From Pseudoips prasinana (taxonomy: Eukaryota; Arthropoda; Insecta; Lepidoptera; Nolidae): 64,000 nt of DNA. The notes below the pieces were generated by a model. It made no database searches, was not told the DNA's origin, and saw only the letters and a program-made list of their open reading frames with translations. Position 1 is the stretch's first letter; the number at the start of each line of letters is the position of its first letter. Both the position numbers and the translations under genes were made by a program. Shown piece by piece: positions 9,216 through 20,323 of this stretch. The stretch spans positions 26,309,934 through 26,373,933 of the forward strand of contig OX621252.1 of the NCBI GenBank assembly GCA_951640165.1, in the 5' to 3' direction.

Positions 9216-9789
9216 ATGGCGATAGTATACCAAACTACCTACGCCATTTGGTCTACCATCAGAATGTCTCGCCCCCGGCTAGCCTGGAAGTCGTTGAATA
9301 GGGTTTTAACCCAGGTAGGCCATAGTAACGAAAGCATGTACAAGTCGCAGCCTGGCTTACAACTGCGATGCTGTCGCACAAACCACAGGGCACCTATTAC
9401 CATGTTTTGCCCTAACAACTGTACGATCGACAATCTGATGAACGCTACTGCTAAAGCGATTCTGATAACCAAGCTATGAAGGCAGATACAATTTAAAGTG
9501 CCATCGACTTGCTAAGAAATAATTTTAGGATGTTCGGGCGACAACGTAGTTTTTCATGTCCATTGTTCACGTTGTTTTTTTTTTCATTGCGCTTAGTTCG
9601 CAGTTTTGTTATTGTTGGCTCGGACTTTTCTTCAACCTTTGTACTCAGTGACATTTTATTGTGTACCTAGAAGACTAAGAATTGTTATACCTGAGTCAGT
9701 GTTTATCAAACTTAACTCTAAGCGTCTTAAATTCACACTTGAACTGGGAGCTTAAATTAAATTTAAATCTGATTCGACAATCAGGGGGG
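9216..9789. other. Unassigned
   Basis: Opposed 77-87-codon open frames at 9216-9479 overlap antisense and show no domain. The remainder is AT-rich. Confidence 0.4.
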
Positions 9790-9965
9790 TACCCCCTGAT
9801 TTGACGGTCATCGTGATCGTGATCGACGTTCATATAGATGAAGGTTAAACATGTCATAAATGGTCCGGAATCGATTTTCAACGTTGAAGTTGATTGAACA
9901 AATGATTTAGTAATTTTAAACGTTCATCTATTTGAACGGCGATCACGATCAGGATGACCGAGGAG
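9790..9965. mobile_element. Fold-back MITE, family X copy 1
   Basis: The inverted arms are GATCGTGATCGACGTTCATA (about 9805-9842) and the complement of CGTTCATCTATTTGAACGGC (about 9921-9960). Between them is the core CATAAATGGTCCGGAATCGA followed by TTTTCAACGTT. The same core, flanked by related arms, occurs in the element at 54541-54788. A separate GC palindrome (AATCAGGGGG-GTA-CCCCCTGATT) abuts the left end. Confidence 0.65.
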
Positions 9966-10119
9966 TTAGGCGGAAGCCCGCCATGTGAACTGTTAGCTGT
10001 GTGATGGTTAGCCTATGGGCTACGCTAAGAGGTGAAACATTGTGAAAACAACTCTAACTGATTTACTGGGACAGTCAAGGCACTGTTGTTTATCTTTGTA
10101 TATTCTATCCACACCAAAA

Positions 10120-10800
10120 AAAACCACTAGACATAAATTTTACATTTAATGGACTCCGATTAGAGGTCGTAAATGAATTCAATTTGCTAGGATTAACTTT
10201 GGACACCCACATCAATTGGAAAGCGTACGTTAAAAAAGTAAGGACAAAATTATCAAAATTTGCTTATGCGGTAAGAGAACTAAAAAAAGACCACAGACCT
10301 ATCAACAGCTCTTGTAACTTACTACGCTTACACCTACTCCTGGCTAAGCTACGGAGTAATCCTTTGGGCAGATAGTACCGAATCACTCTCAGTGTTTACC
10401 CTACAAAAAAAGTTAATCCGAATATTAGCAAACATAGAAGAAACAGAATCCTGCAAACCACATTTTCAACTTCTCAAAATTTTAACCTTGCCAAGTATCT
10501 ATATCCTGGAAATTTGTAAGTTTGTTCGGCAGCATCCAGAATACTACACCAAAAGAGTAAATTTACAATCTAACTTTACACTTAGGCATGGGAATAGAAT
10601 AAATTTACCAACATCCCATCTATCTATGCACTCTACAAGTCCGTTGGTCATGTCAATAAAAGTCTATAATAAACTTCCAGAAGAAATAAAAAAAGCAAAA
10701 AAGGATAATATTTTTATTAAAAAACTAAAGCTTTTCTTATTACAGAAAAGCTATTATACTGTTAAAGAATACTTGGACTCAAAGAAATAATTCTATAGAT
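10120..10800 (+). pseudogene. LINE RT C-terminus with frameshift
   Basis: The first part reads NLLGLTLDTHINWKAYVKK to about 10320. After a frame change near 10320-10390 it continues LQKKLIRILANIEETESCK, PSIYILEICKFVRQHPE, SMKVYNKLP-type motif (SIKVYNKLPEEIKKA) and KLFLLQKSYYTVKEYLDSKK with a stop at 10788-10790. This is the thumb/C-terminal part of a Jockey/CR1-like reverse transcriptase. The RT core is absent, so it is 5'-truncated. AT-rich 3' UTR follows to about 11040. Confidence 0.8.
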
Positions 10801-11041
10801 CTTGACATTCTAATATTAATATGATAATCTTTTCGCTTTAAATCTTGACATTTTTAAATTAAAATTTGGCATACTTAATAATTCTCACAAAAAGCATAAA
10901 TTATAAAACTTTTTATTATTAACAAAAAGCCTTCTTCCTCTTAATTGTTACATAATTATAAGATACCATCTGTTATACATTATGGAAGCAAATGGATTGA
11001 GTATTGAGTATATATTCCAGGAACTAATAAAATAATCCTTC

Positions 11042-11110
11042 TTTTTACATACATACATAGACTCACGCCTGTTTCCCAGAGGGGTAGGCAGAGACAACGG
11101 ATTTCTTTGT
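11042..11110 (-). mobile_element. LINE 3' tail, (ATGT)n-ending family
   Basis: The minus strand ends CGTTGTCTCTGCCTACCCCT ... CAGGCGTGAGTC followed by (TATG)n. The same ending closes the larger coding fragment at 26821-27372, so this is a severely 5'-truncated copy. Confidence 0.75.
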
Positions 11111-11275
11111 TTATATAACTCTTAATAATACTGAACTAAACTAGGGATATATTTTTTTTATAATAGCAGCTTATGGCGCTCGGCATACGTTGTAGGCCTA
11201 CAAGTACATAGAAGAAGCGTGTTGGCCCTCACGATCTAAATTACTTTGTGAGCAAAAGAGAGACCGAATGAAATA

Positions 11276-11760
11276 ATGAAATGAAATAAATAATGAAATT
11301 TATTCAGCACTTGGGTATTTACATACACTTGTACTTGTCAAGCTCACAATGTATTACATAAACATAAATAATAAATAGCATATTACTAAACTATTATTGT
11401 TACATTTAGCAATAGTATATCAAATTAAAGAATTGAAAACAACGAGCAGTTGGCTAGCGCAAAAGGCTCTCAACCAGTAGCTTAATTTAAACGATAAATA
11501 CCTGAGGGCACCCTTATGGGCCACATCACAGGCGGCCGCTGAAGTAAAAAGATGGAATTCGAAATGGGGGTCAGATCACTTGCACGATATTACCGATCAC
11601 GTGTTAAGGGGGCAACGCGATCCGCCCCGCCGAGGATCCTACCCTGGCTAGCCTGCGGCTTTCTCTAGCTACCTAGGTGGACGACCCGGAGAAAAAAGCC
11701 ACAAAGAAACTCCGGGCTTGCTTTTTTCGTCTTCTTTTGCTTTTTGTTTTCGATTTATTT
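11276..11760 (-). mobile_element. LINE-like repeat, (CATT)n-tailed, copy 1
   Basis: The plus strand starts with ATGAAAT units and ATTTATTCAGCACTTGGGTA. It runs through GAGCAGTTGGCTAGCGCAAA and AATACCTGAGGGCACCCTTA. Nearly the same block occurs at 35812-36140. The GC-rich part at 11540-11720, with ATCCGCCCCGCCGAGGATCC, is unique to this copy in the window. No intact ORF is present. Confidence 0.6.
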
Positions 11761-12523
11761 TATATATTTTTTTAACATTGTTTTTTGTTTTTACATTGTG
11801 ATTGGTTGGTATGTGGGCTAATGCACGCACAGAACCGATGACATCTAGTTAATCAAAATAATTATGAGGTAATAAACAATAACACTCCATTTCGCTCAAG
11901 CAATTAAAATAACCTCTTGCAAGATGAACAAACGGTGGGTGCATCCGCGCACATTTACAAAATTAACAAGTCACACGAAGTCGACTAAAGGCGACGACTG
12001 TATGAATAAAAAAAAAGAGTACCCCAGCAGCAGCTCTACCAGTTACCGCAAGCAGCACCCGTTCACGAGTATGACGTGAGGGCCAGCCATCGCCTCCTTC
12101 ACCATATTATGATGAAAAATTAATGATATTGCTATCGCCAATATAAAAATATTAGCACTAGTAATAAATATTCAACTCTATAGCGTTATTTCTAGAGTAG
12201 TTATTTATTTAGATATCTTTACGACGTAGATATTTAATGATTATTAAAATGGATTTTTCTTTTTTCAATGCTTTACAAAGGGATTGGATGGCGGCGATAT
12301 CGAAAACGGTAAGATATTATTTAAATTGGGATTTATTTTTTTATTTACAATAGACAAGATTTACACATTCAATATTACAGGTAATAATGATTTTTGAAGA
12401 CATCTATTAAACTAGGTAAAAGATTTCGCGGGGTAGTTTACAAACATAATTGAGGGACACAAAGTACATCCAAACACAGAACAACTATTTGCGGGTCTGT
12501 GTCCTGTGCGGGAATCGAAAAAT
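11761..12523. other. Unassigned, possible fragmentary exons
   Basis: The stretch holds a short glutamine/serine-rich open stretch near 12010-12090. It also has an ATG-led 20-codon frame at 12250-12309 (MDFSFFNALQRDWMAAISKT) followed directly by GTAAGA. Neither can be tied to a gene. Confidence 0.3.
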
Positions 12524-12664
12524 GTACAGACGCCAGCACATCCAGATACCCCAATCTGTTAAATTTCTTTTACAGATTTTCAACTTTATCACATAAGCAT
12601 AAGATTCACTTTCTATTAGAGAAATTTGACAGATCGGAGTAGCTTGATGTGCTGGCGTCTGTAC
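12524..12664. mobile_element. 141-bp MITE, copy 1
   Basis: Terminal inverted repeats GTACAGACGCCAGCACATC and its complement bound an AT-rich core with ACTTTATCACATAAGCATAA. An identical-length copy lies at 33796-33936 and an 82-bp internally deleted one at 27936-28017. The ends are compatible with TA-flanked CAGACGCC (Tc1/mariner style), but the exact target duplication is ambiguous. Confidence 0.85.
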
Positions 12665-12764
12665 TATATGGTGTTTACATGTACCTCTGTATACAATGTA
12701 TACTCCGAATGAACACCCTCGATATGATATTATGGGCTGAAAAACCAGTAGTTCGCTTATTCTT

Positions 12765-13216
12765 GACGCGCCAGTTGGAGTGGTTGGCAAATGCTTGCTT
12801 TTCACGCCGGAGGTCGTGGGTTCGATTCCCACCCAGGATAGACATTTGTGTTGCTAATTGTGTGCATGAATATGTCTGTTAGTCCACCCTCATTGGGGTG
12901 GGGGGAAGGGTCAGCAACACTTGTTTGCTGACTTTTAAAGGCTGGCAACTCCCTCTGGTGTTGTGAGTGTCTATGGGCGGCGGTGATCACTTACCATCAG
13001 GTGACCCACTTGCTCGTTTGTCGCCCTCTGATATAAAAAAAATAAAAATAAAAATAGTCTGGGTGTATTTATCTATATAAGTATGTATTTCCAAAAGAAA
13101 TGTAGTATATGTAGTATATTAGTTATCTGGTTTCCATAGTACTAGCTCTGCTTAGTTTAGGATCAGATGGCCGTGTGTAATTAATGTCCCAGGATATTAT
13201 TATTATTTTAATCCCT
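12765..13216 (+). mobile_element. SINE A (tRNA-headed), interrupted by another repeat
   Basis: The head GTGGTTGGCAAATGCTTGC and B box GGTCGTGGGTTCGATTCCCA are followed by CCCAGGATAGA. The body holds TAAGTATGTATTTCC ... GGTTTCCATAGTAC and GGATCAGATGGCCGTGTGTA, and the tail is GTCCCAGGATATT(ATT)n. It is split at 12884-13045 by a second retroposon. The tRNA-like head has lost any cloverleaf function and serves as an internal Pol III promoter in such SINEs. Confidence 0.85.
12884..13045 (+). mobile_element. Nested retroposon (ATGGGCGGCGG family)
   Basis: AGCAACACTTGTTTGCTGAC, TCTATGGGCGGCGGTGATCA, CTTACCATCAGGTGACCCAC and CTCGTTTGTCGCC end in an A-rich tail. TAGTC flanks both sides. Minus-strand relatives are at 37600-37730 and 59876-60030. 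Confidence 0.8.
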
Positions 13217-13335
13217 ATTTTATGTACCAACTGATTTTCTGATTTTTCAGCTGACGCCTATCAATAACTGTTGGTGAATAAATAAATGATTCTTTTAATA
13301 ATAATAATTTTGTATGTCTTCTTAACTTGCTTTGA

Positions 13336-13458
13336 CTTAACCTTTGGGTGATGCAGATAAAACTATGTATAGTAGGATAGAGGATATCCAAATTTATAGT
13401 GCACCTGGTGCAAGTAGTGTACTTTACATAGTTTTATCAGCATCACCCAAAGGTTAAG
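13336..13458. repeat. 34-bp inverted repeat with 55-bp loop
   Basis: Arms 13336-13369 and 13425-13458 pair with one mismatch (CTTAACCTTTGGGTGATGC and its complement). They sit between two SINE A copies in opposite orientation. Confidence 0.9.
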
Positions 13459-13696
13459 AAGAAAATGCCTTTGGCCTTCTCTTGCCTTCTCTACATTTAT
13501 AATAATAATATCAACCTTGCAAGTTTAGGGCTTGATATCTGGCTGGAGAGTTACATGCAGAAGGAGGTTCTGCTGGCGAATGCCAGGATTGTGCGGAAAT
13601 TTTTCTCCATGTAGCCCATATATTTGATAAGTTGTATTTGTATTAAAATACCCTTATATAATATATTGTAAATAATAGTGCTAATAAACATGTGAT

Positions 13697-13940
13697 AAAA
13701 ATATCCTGGGACATTATTTACACACGGCCTTCTGATCCCAAACTAAGCCTAGCTTGTACTATGGAAACTAGATAACTGATATACTACGTATAGTACTTTT
13801 GTGAATACATACTTATATAGATAATTACACCCAGACTCAAGACAAACAGACATAGCACACAAATATCTATCCTAGGTGGGAATCGAACCCACGACCTCCA
13901 GCGTGAAAAGCAAGCATTTTCAAACCACGCCAACAGGCCC
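13697..13940 (-). mobile_element. SINE A, minus orientation
   Basis: The complement of the SINE A tail (ATATCCTGGGACATTATTTA) comes first. Then come GATCCCAAACTAAGC, TACATACTTATATAG, GTGGGAATCGAACCCACGAC and AACCACGCCAACAGG. The copy appears complete. Confidence 0.85.
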
Positions 13941-14287
13941 ATGTGACTTTTTAAATCAAAAAATAAATATAAACTAGTTTCCCGTAGAACTCCTTACTTT
14001 TAATAAGAATCCTCCATCTTCCTTCTCTGTTAAGGCCCATACCGGTGTACATTTCTCCAACTTTCTCCGTTTAAAACCAACTCATTGACTTCTCTATAAG
14101 TCCCCACATCCAATTCCTCGTTCAATCGATTTTCAAATTGCGTTCTAGACCTTTCACCTTTAATATAGCATCAATTTTGCCTTCGACAATGATTGTTTAA
14201 AAATTTTCATGTCGGGTCAAATGGCCTATAATCTTTCCTCCTTTAGGGATAAATTTACAAGAGCCTTCTCGCGTAATATATAAGTAA
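13941..14287. other. No gene seen
   Basis: A pyrimidine-rich stretch (CCATCTTCCTTCTCTGTTAAG and CAATTCCTCGTTCAATCG) may be decayed LINE antisense, but it cannot be assigned. Confidence 0.35.
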
Positions 14288-14526
14288 CTAGCGGCCCGGT
14301 ACGTGCTTCGCTACGCTTTTAAGTATTAGCACAAATTCTTTGTATATGGGAGTTTAAAAGATGTTGATTTTACACTTTTTCAAGACTTTTTTTTAAATTA
14401 TCTCTACGTACAAACCTTCCCTGGACTTCCACGAATAATTCAAGACCAAAATTAGCCAAATCGGTAAAGGCGTTGTTGAGTTATAACATTACAACGAAAA
14501 GTGGCATTGATTTTTATATATATAGA
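14288..14526 (-). mobile_element. Helitron (non-autonomous), 239 bp
   Basis: On the minus strand it starts TCTATATATATAAAAATCAA after an A and ends GCGTAGCGAAGCACGTACCG, GGCCG and CTAG before T. The ends and A|T site fit a Helitron of a different family from 7302-7663. Confidence 0.75.
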
Positions 14527-14619
14527 TGATAACGCATATCCTAAAAACGATGTAAGTTTTCATAGTAGTTACCAAAAGTGAATATCAAAAATATTTTAGG
14601 CAATATCGCCACTTAAAGG

Positions 14620-14880
14620 GGTTACTTGGGGCAGTGGTTACCCTAGTGTCAGAGTTGTTCAAGCCATCCATTAGGCCTCTGACATGGCTTAACGACCTTT
14701 GCCTAAAGGCTACAAGCGGGGCTGACAACTTAACGTGCCCTCCGAAGCATGGAGACGCTCAGAAATTAAACCACTTTGGCGGTCACCCATCTATGGACCG
14801 ACCGCGGGCCTAGTTGCTTGATCTCGCCAATCAGTTACGGACCGGTGAGGACAACTGGCTATGAGCGCCTCACTTAAAGG
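14620..14880 (+). repeat. Dispersed repeat, LINE-3'-like
   Basis: This GC-richer block contains CCTCCGAAGCATGGAGACGC, TCAGAAATTAAACCACTTTG and CGGTCACCCATCTATGGACC. It is probably a retroposon fragment. A weak echo (ACACTCAGAAATTTAAATGG) is at 48182. Confidence 0.4.
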
Positions 14881-15039
14881 GTTAAGAACTTTCATACAAA
14901 ATTTGATACCCGTTTAAACTTAAAGGGTTAAAACGGTTATTAAAAATTTCTATAAAAGTTCGTAATTTTTTGATGGGAAATGTCATGTGGCACACCGATA
15001 CTAATAATACAAATGGATGTAATTTGTGTCCGTCTATTA

Positions 15040-15085
15040 TATGTTTGTGAAGTACCCCGCGACACAGGTATTAGATTTCTTAATG
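15040..15085 (+). mobile_element. SINE E fragment
   Basis: GTACCCCGCGACACAGGTATTAG matches the body of the tRNA-headed SINE at 22634-22800. Confidence 0.45.
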
Positions 15086-15249
15086 CAGGCGTTGTTCAAA
15101 TACTATACTAATAGTTATCCCCGTATTTGGTTCACAGTTACCACCTCCCCCGCACATCGAGCTGGTGATGGCAATGCCGTACGTCCGCACTGCTTTCAAG
15201 AGACCGACTGTCAGAGTACGACGTGAGTATTTTAGTTTAACCCGCTTGG

Positions 15250-15760
15250 GGACGGGGCATTAATGCAAGACTTTCTTGCCGCACGAGGCTTGATTTGAGT
15301 TTAATGTTAAATTAATGGCGTAAAGTGAAATAATACAACTTTCTATTAAACTTTCTCCTATAATATACTTTAGCTTAATTCAAGATACCTAATACGTACA
15401 ACACTTCCTCACCGCAACAGATTGGCAAGCCTTGGTTGGAGTTTAATGTTAAATTAACGACGTAAAGTGAAAAAATACAATTTGTATTTACTTTGGTTTA
15501 CTTCAATATATATAATAAAATACTTCTTCACTGCACAAGGTATACAAGTCCTCATTCGAGTTTAATATCAAATTAATGACGAAACGCAAAAAAAATATAA
15601 GTTAGTAATTACTACGATTTACTTCAACATATATAAAACAACACTTCCTCACCGCAGAAGATAGTCAAGTCTTGATTGGAGTTTAATTTTAAATTAATGA
15701 CGTAAAGTCAAAAGATACAAGTTATTTACTTTGTTTTACTTAAAGGCACCTAAGTACCTA
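15250..15760 (+). repeat. Degenerate minisatellite, ~4 units of 118-136 bp
   Basis: Units are marked by CACTTCCTCACCGCA (near 15268, 15404, 15523, 15641), then GAGTTTAATGTTAAATTAAT, GACGTAAAGT and TTTACTTTGGTTTACTTCAA. They are about 75-80% alike by eye. Confidence 0.75.
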
Positions 15761-15873
15761 TGCTATTCGAATTGGGACACATTAGTCTAACGTTGATTTC
15801 ATATCATACTCTGTCTTACAGCCGTGGTATACTGATTCAATAGTATTATCCACAATACCACGCCTCAATTACA

Positions 15874-16194
15874 TCTATACATATAATAAAATCGTAGGAA
15901 AGTCAAAACTGTACATTGAATATTTTTTTTAAAGGATACCTGGGACGTGATCTATAATCGATATCGAAGCCAAAAATATAGTTTTTAGAATTTCTGTCTG
16001 TTTATCTGTTAGTCTGTATGTATGTCCCTGCTAATCTCAAAAAGTACTGCATGGATTTACTTCAAATTTTGCATGAATATTACTAAGAGGTTGGGTCAAC
16101 ATATAGGGTACATATTATCACGCTATTACCTACGGGGGAGGAGCTGTAATAATTTATAAAGTTTAAGGGGGGTAAAACCGCGGGGCACAGGTAT
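15874..16194 (+). mobile_element. Helitron (non-autonomous), 3' end mutated
   Basis: It starts exactly like the 7302 copy and ends GGTAAAACCGCGGGGCACAG followed by GTATG instead of CTAG. Confidence 0.8.
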
Positions 16195-16324
16195 GAAAAT
16201 ATATATTTGCTGTACTATAGAATTTGATAAATCTTTTTCGTCTAAGATTTGGCATAAACTTTGCCCGCAACTCATTATTTAGTTAACTCATCTCATCATT
16301 TATTTTTTAAAGACAACGCACGCA

Positions 16325-16440
16325 TTAAGCACTGAAATACCCTACCTAGATTCAGAACAACAATTTATGGGTCACACTAATAGTTGTCCTGTGCGGGACT
16401 CAAAACTGAAACACGAGTACACCCATGTACTAGCGACACG
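16325..16440 (-). mobile_element. SINE E fragment, minus orientation
   Basis: ACAATTTATGGGTCACAC followed by AGTTGTCCTGTGCGGGACTC is the complement of the B-box side of the SINE at 22634-22800. Confidence 0.5.
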
Positions 16441-17853
16441 ATCTCATCGACCACCGCGACACACATGCTGTGGCAGTTTTAATACCTTTTCTATTCACTC
16501 TATTTTTATATATGGATGGGTCAACCCCACACATATACAACATGTGACGTAATTAACGCACACCCTCAATAACCCCAAATAGAATATTATGTTGTATACA
16601 TAATAATACACTGAATTTTTAATTTAACATGTATATGCATTGTTATTTACTAAATTAATTTCTTGAAAATAAAGTTTATTTTTCTTTATTTTGTATTGAA
16701 TTGTTTGAAAAACTTTTATTGAATTTGTATGAATACAAATAAAGCTGCGATTTTAAAAGTCATTACTTTGACTTAAGGTCTATTTCAATTTGTTTTGACT
16801 GTACATGTACTTAATATGACAATAGTTTCCATAGTTTTAATTATTGTTGGAACAAAACATTACCTATATTAAAAATGATATAAATCGATTCAGTAAACGA
16901 TTCTGAACAAACTATTTTCAGGATGTGCGTTAATTAAGTTAAATGTTGTATATTTTTTTAATAATAATAATAATTCTTTATTTGCAATAGAAAGTGTCTA
17001 TACTATAATAAATTAGTTTCTACTACATAGTGGTACAACCGTAAGTCAGAGAGAACAAACACCTCTCTCCCGTGCTAGGAATTAACCTGTGTTACGAGCA
17101 GAGAGGGGCTCACCCCGACTTGGCTCTATACCTATAGGCATGATGAACAATTATGTGATGGTGGAGCAGTAGACCATGGACCATGTCTTAATTTTGGCTC
17201 TAAAGTTGTGATTATTTAGATGGTAAAAATGTAGGATTTTGTAAACTTTATTTTATAAGGAGTTACTAAGGAGTACTATCGAGTAATACGGTAAAATTGG
17301 ATTGGATGTTTTCAGCCTCTTAATTGTATTAATTTCCAGTTAATAAGCAATCAACTGTCCCACGTGCCACTCGTCTATTTGTCACGTTCCATTTTGACAC
17401 GTGCTGTGAGCGGCACGTTACACTAACATTGTTGTACTGTACACTGTACAGCCACATTATGTCAGTAGAAATATTTTTATTTTAAAATGATCTTTATTGC
17501 CGAGGCATTAAGGCTTGCCAGCTGTGTGACGCTGGTACTCGTGCGTTTTCTGTGGTAATCGCCCCTTGTGATAATAGTCCTTAATTAGGTATATCTTATG
17601 GCCCAAGAGCTGTAAACTTGACAAACACAAAACACACCAACACTCATAATAACCATCTAAGGGTCCCCCAAATAGATGTCTTCGATTTAACCCAAAACAG
17701 GAAGGCGCCGAGGTAGTAGCGTGGTTAAAATTGGATGATGTCAGCTTCTTAAGTCATCTTAAGAGGCTGACAATATGCAATTTTAGAGTCTACCAGGTAC
17801 GGGAACAATAACTAACAAAATACGTAAAAAAAAATACCTATCTTCTAGAAAAA
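16441..17853. other. No gene seen
   Basis: This is AT-rich sequence with poly-ATAA runs and many chance stops. A short GTACTGTACACTGTAC block lies near 17435. There are no coding or repeat features I can name. Confidence 0.4.
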
Positions 17854-17990
17854 ACAAAGCCGATGGATAACACTTACATCCTCTGGTATGATGTTAGCGA
17901 GGAAATCCTAGATTTTATCTGCCACTGTGTATCGTTCGTAGCTTAACGCAGAGCGCCTACCCCGGTTTGGTAGGTGCTGGTTTAAGACCC
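17854..17990 (+). repeat. tRNA-like SINE, copy 2
   Basis: TAGCTTAACGCAGAGCGCCT (A-box-like) is followed 25 bp later by GGTTTAAGACCCGC (B-box-like). The upstream part matches 9091-9215, so this is the better preserved of two copies. Confidence 0.55.
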
Positions 17991-18429
17991 GCTGGACAAC
18001 AACATTTATGATTCCAATTTTGATGAAAACTTTTATAGATTGTACAATAAACTATCAAAACACGTAAAAAATAGCAATTTTAAATGAGTTGTATTTTTAG
18101 AGATTATTCTTATTTAAGTATGTTTTAGAGGTGACTGTGTTATTTTTTGTCCACTCAAAGTTGTTGAATCTTGTTTTGGGATTAACGAGTTTATTCAAAA
18201 TATAGTCAAATATTCTTGGTAAATAAACATATGTACGATACATTGTATGTTTTTTTACCAAGATAAAACGAGCAGCATTTGCTAAAAAGAATTAGCTAAT
18301 GGCAGCACCTTCCCAACTACGTCACATGTCATTTAGACCCAGGATTATCAGCCGCTAAACGCTGAGGCTATAATATATTACCTAGTTTACTACTAAGCCC
18401 TATAGCAACTTTAATTAAAACGATCATTC

Positions 18430-18830
18430 ACTACTCTATCAGAAGTCTAAAACTCGTTCAAACAAAGGGACAATCCAGTGCATTAACCAATCCTCACTTA
18501 GCTCCAAAAGGCATCAACTCAACGATATTGGAAAAAGCTAAAATCTATCTTTAATGTCGTGTAGATACGACTGGAAATTGATTTCTCTGTTGGACGAAGA
18601 CATTTATATACGCTGTGACGTAATGATTTTGAAGTCAATAGATGAATGGCTTCAATAAATGATTGTTTCCAGCTAGGGTAGATACGACGTTATGTAGCTA
18701 TGGTACATATGTCGATATAATTTGGAAAGAGAAACCAAATAGATCAGAGAATTTTCCACAAATAAGGTAAATCAAACGTAAAAGCCAAGTTAACATAACA
18801 TGGCATTGTAGAACATTTCTGATTACTTAA
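18430..18830. repeat. 400-bp repeat, inverted partner of 33262-33640
   Basis: ACTCGTTCAAACAAAGGGAC, ATCAACTCAACGATATTGG, CAGCTAGGGTAGATACGAC and other blocks match the complement of 33262-33640 over most of the length. Both copies adjoin an RTE fragment. Confidence 0.75.
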
Positions 18831-18914
18831 GTAACATAACTGCTTGGGATTAAATCACTCTAAGTTAACATAGACGTGATATAATATATCGTGGTCGCTC
18901 ACTGTGGGCCTTAT

Positions 18915-19240
18915 TAGAAGCATTAGAGAGGGCTATTCCCTGCGAGATTCAGAAATGTTGAAATCCGCAGGTTAAACAAAGTCACCGACATAGCCCGGAG
19001 AATTGCAAAGCTAACATGGCGGGCGAGACACATAGCTCGTAGAACAACGGCCATTGGGGCAGAAAGGTTCTCGAGTGGCGAACCCGCATCGGATGACGCG
19101 GCGGGGGCAAGATCATCCATCCATCTTGTAGGGGACAAGATGGATGGATGATCTTGTGCGGGTTGCTGGAAATCGCTGGATAGCGCAAGACCGGCAGTTA
19201 TGGAGACAGTGGACGTCTTTCGGCATTATGATAATTATAT
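18915..19240 (+). pseudogene. RTE ORF2 C-terminus and 3' end
   Basis: The frame reads ...GNSLRDSEMLKSAG-like remnants, then KVTDIARRIAKLTWRARHI and RFSSGEPASDDAAG, followed by the usual tail GATAGCGCAAGACCGGC ... GTGGACGTCTTTCGGC. A 22-bp palindrome at 19108-19156 interrupts the conserved DDL-rich part. Confidence 0.75.
19108..19156. repeat. Perfect 22-bp palindrome, 5-bp loop
   Basis: Left arm CAAGATCATCCATCCATCTT continues to 19129. The right arm 19135-19156 is its exact complement. Other RTE copies carry only the right-arm sequence, so the left arm is the added one. Confidence 0.95.
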
Positions 19241-19244
19241 GTTA

Positions 19245-19400
19245 GCTTCATCATCATATCAGCTGAAAGTCGTCCACTGCTGGACAACGGCCTCCTGCCG
19301 GTCTTGAGCTGCCCACATCCAACGGCATCCCACTCAACTCAACTCTTGTCAGACCTTCGGTTCACTTTGTGGGACCTGTCCACGCTGCGCCTTAAACGTT
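19245..19400 (-). mobile_element. RTE 3'-end fragment, inverted to its neighbour
   Basis: TCATATCAGCTGAAAGTCGT, CCACTGCTGG and CCTGCCGGTCTTG are antisense to the RTE tail. The fragment meets the plus-strand copy at 18915-19240 tail to tail. Confidence 0.7.
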
Positions 19401-19734
19401 AAAAACTATATTCTCATTGCTATTAAGAAATGTCTAGTCATTTATGCTAATGGCATACTAAAAATATTAATATTATCCATAGAAAAACCTGTAAGGTAAC
19501 CATTTTAAGTTTAAAAATACCCACAATGACAATCGAGAACAAAGTTTTTAAAACATGAACATATGTAAAAAAAATATTTATACCCATTTGACGATGAATG
19601 ATGATAAGGTAGCAAACAGGCATGCCTCTATAAGCAGTTATAAATACGGGAACCGCCACGCTAAATCTCTCAAACGCAGATTTTATTTCAAAATTTAATG
19701 TTTTTTTATATAAATAGTTATGATTATGTACAAG

Positions 19735-20110
19735 CGCTCTTCTTCTTCTTAGCGTTTCGATGGCAAACTCTTTAAATTTTTGTGGCCCAGAACGTGGCCA
19801 CACTGATTGCCCTGCTTGTGGCATTTCTAAGATCCAGCCATGAACATGTGGCAGGGCAGGCTGGGCAAGCTGTTAGATGGGCCATGGATTGGACCGATGC
19901 TCCTCAAATACAGTCCATTTTGGCGTTGCTTTAAAGGAGCCTCCCCGAGTGACGTACCTCACAAACCCGTACGTTCGGAGCACCCTGGCAAAGAATTAGC
20001 GAGTTCTAACGCTGAGTGGCCAATCCTTTCACCAGGAAGGCGATGGCGATGGCATGGCGCTCATCATGATGGAAAAAGCTTTTTTTATTGTCATTTTCAA
20101 CTTCAACTTC
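19735..20110 (-). pseudogene. LINE fragment (QSVWPRSGPQKF family), copy 1
   Basis: The minus strand includes MPQAGQSVWPRSGPQKFKEF and AIETLRRRRAL. The block is about 80% similar to 30755-31060 in the same orientation. It is coding-like remnant of a retroelement I cannot place. Confidence 0.5.
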
Positions 20111-20224
20111 TATAGGCTACGGTACTCGTATATCCTGCTTAATATAAAAAATTGAACAGGTTAACACTAATATCGATGTACAACACGAGGGTAGTGACAG
20201 ATCGAGAGATCCTACAAAATTAGT

Positions 20225-20323
20225 AGTTTCTTACTGCAGAATAACTCATAACAAAAAGAACGTGTATCATGTGTATAACTTTATATAATAAATTGCCAAG
20301 AGACATTAGAGAACTGCCTTTTA
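20225..20323 (+). pseudogene. LINE RT C-terminus, 5' part of split copy
   Basis: ITLYNKLPRDIRELPF is the NKLP region of a CR1/Jockey-like RT. It stops at the TTA (20321-20323) where the MADF element begins and resumes after 20926 as RYFKTKLRTWLVTNCFYTIN-like sequence. Confidence 0.75.

Noticed and set aside
12250..12330. First exon of a gene (MDFSFFNALQRDWM, then GTAAGA)
   Set aside because: Only 20 codons, with no promoter, partner exon or homology visible.
19840..20115. 91-codon plus frame with MNMWQGRLGKLLDGPWIG
   Set aside because: Antisense to a LINE-type coding remnant that recurs at 30755-31060.
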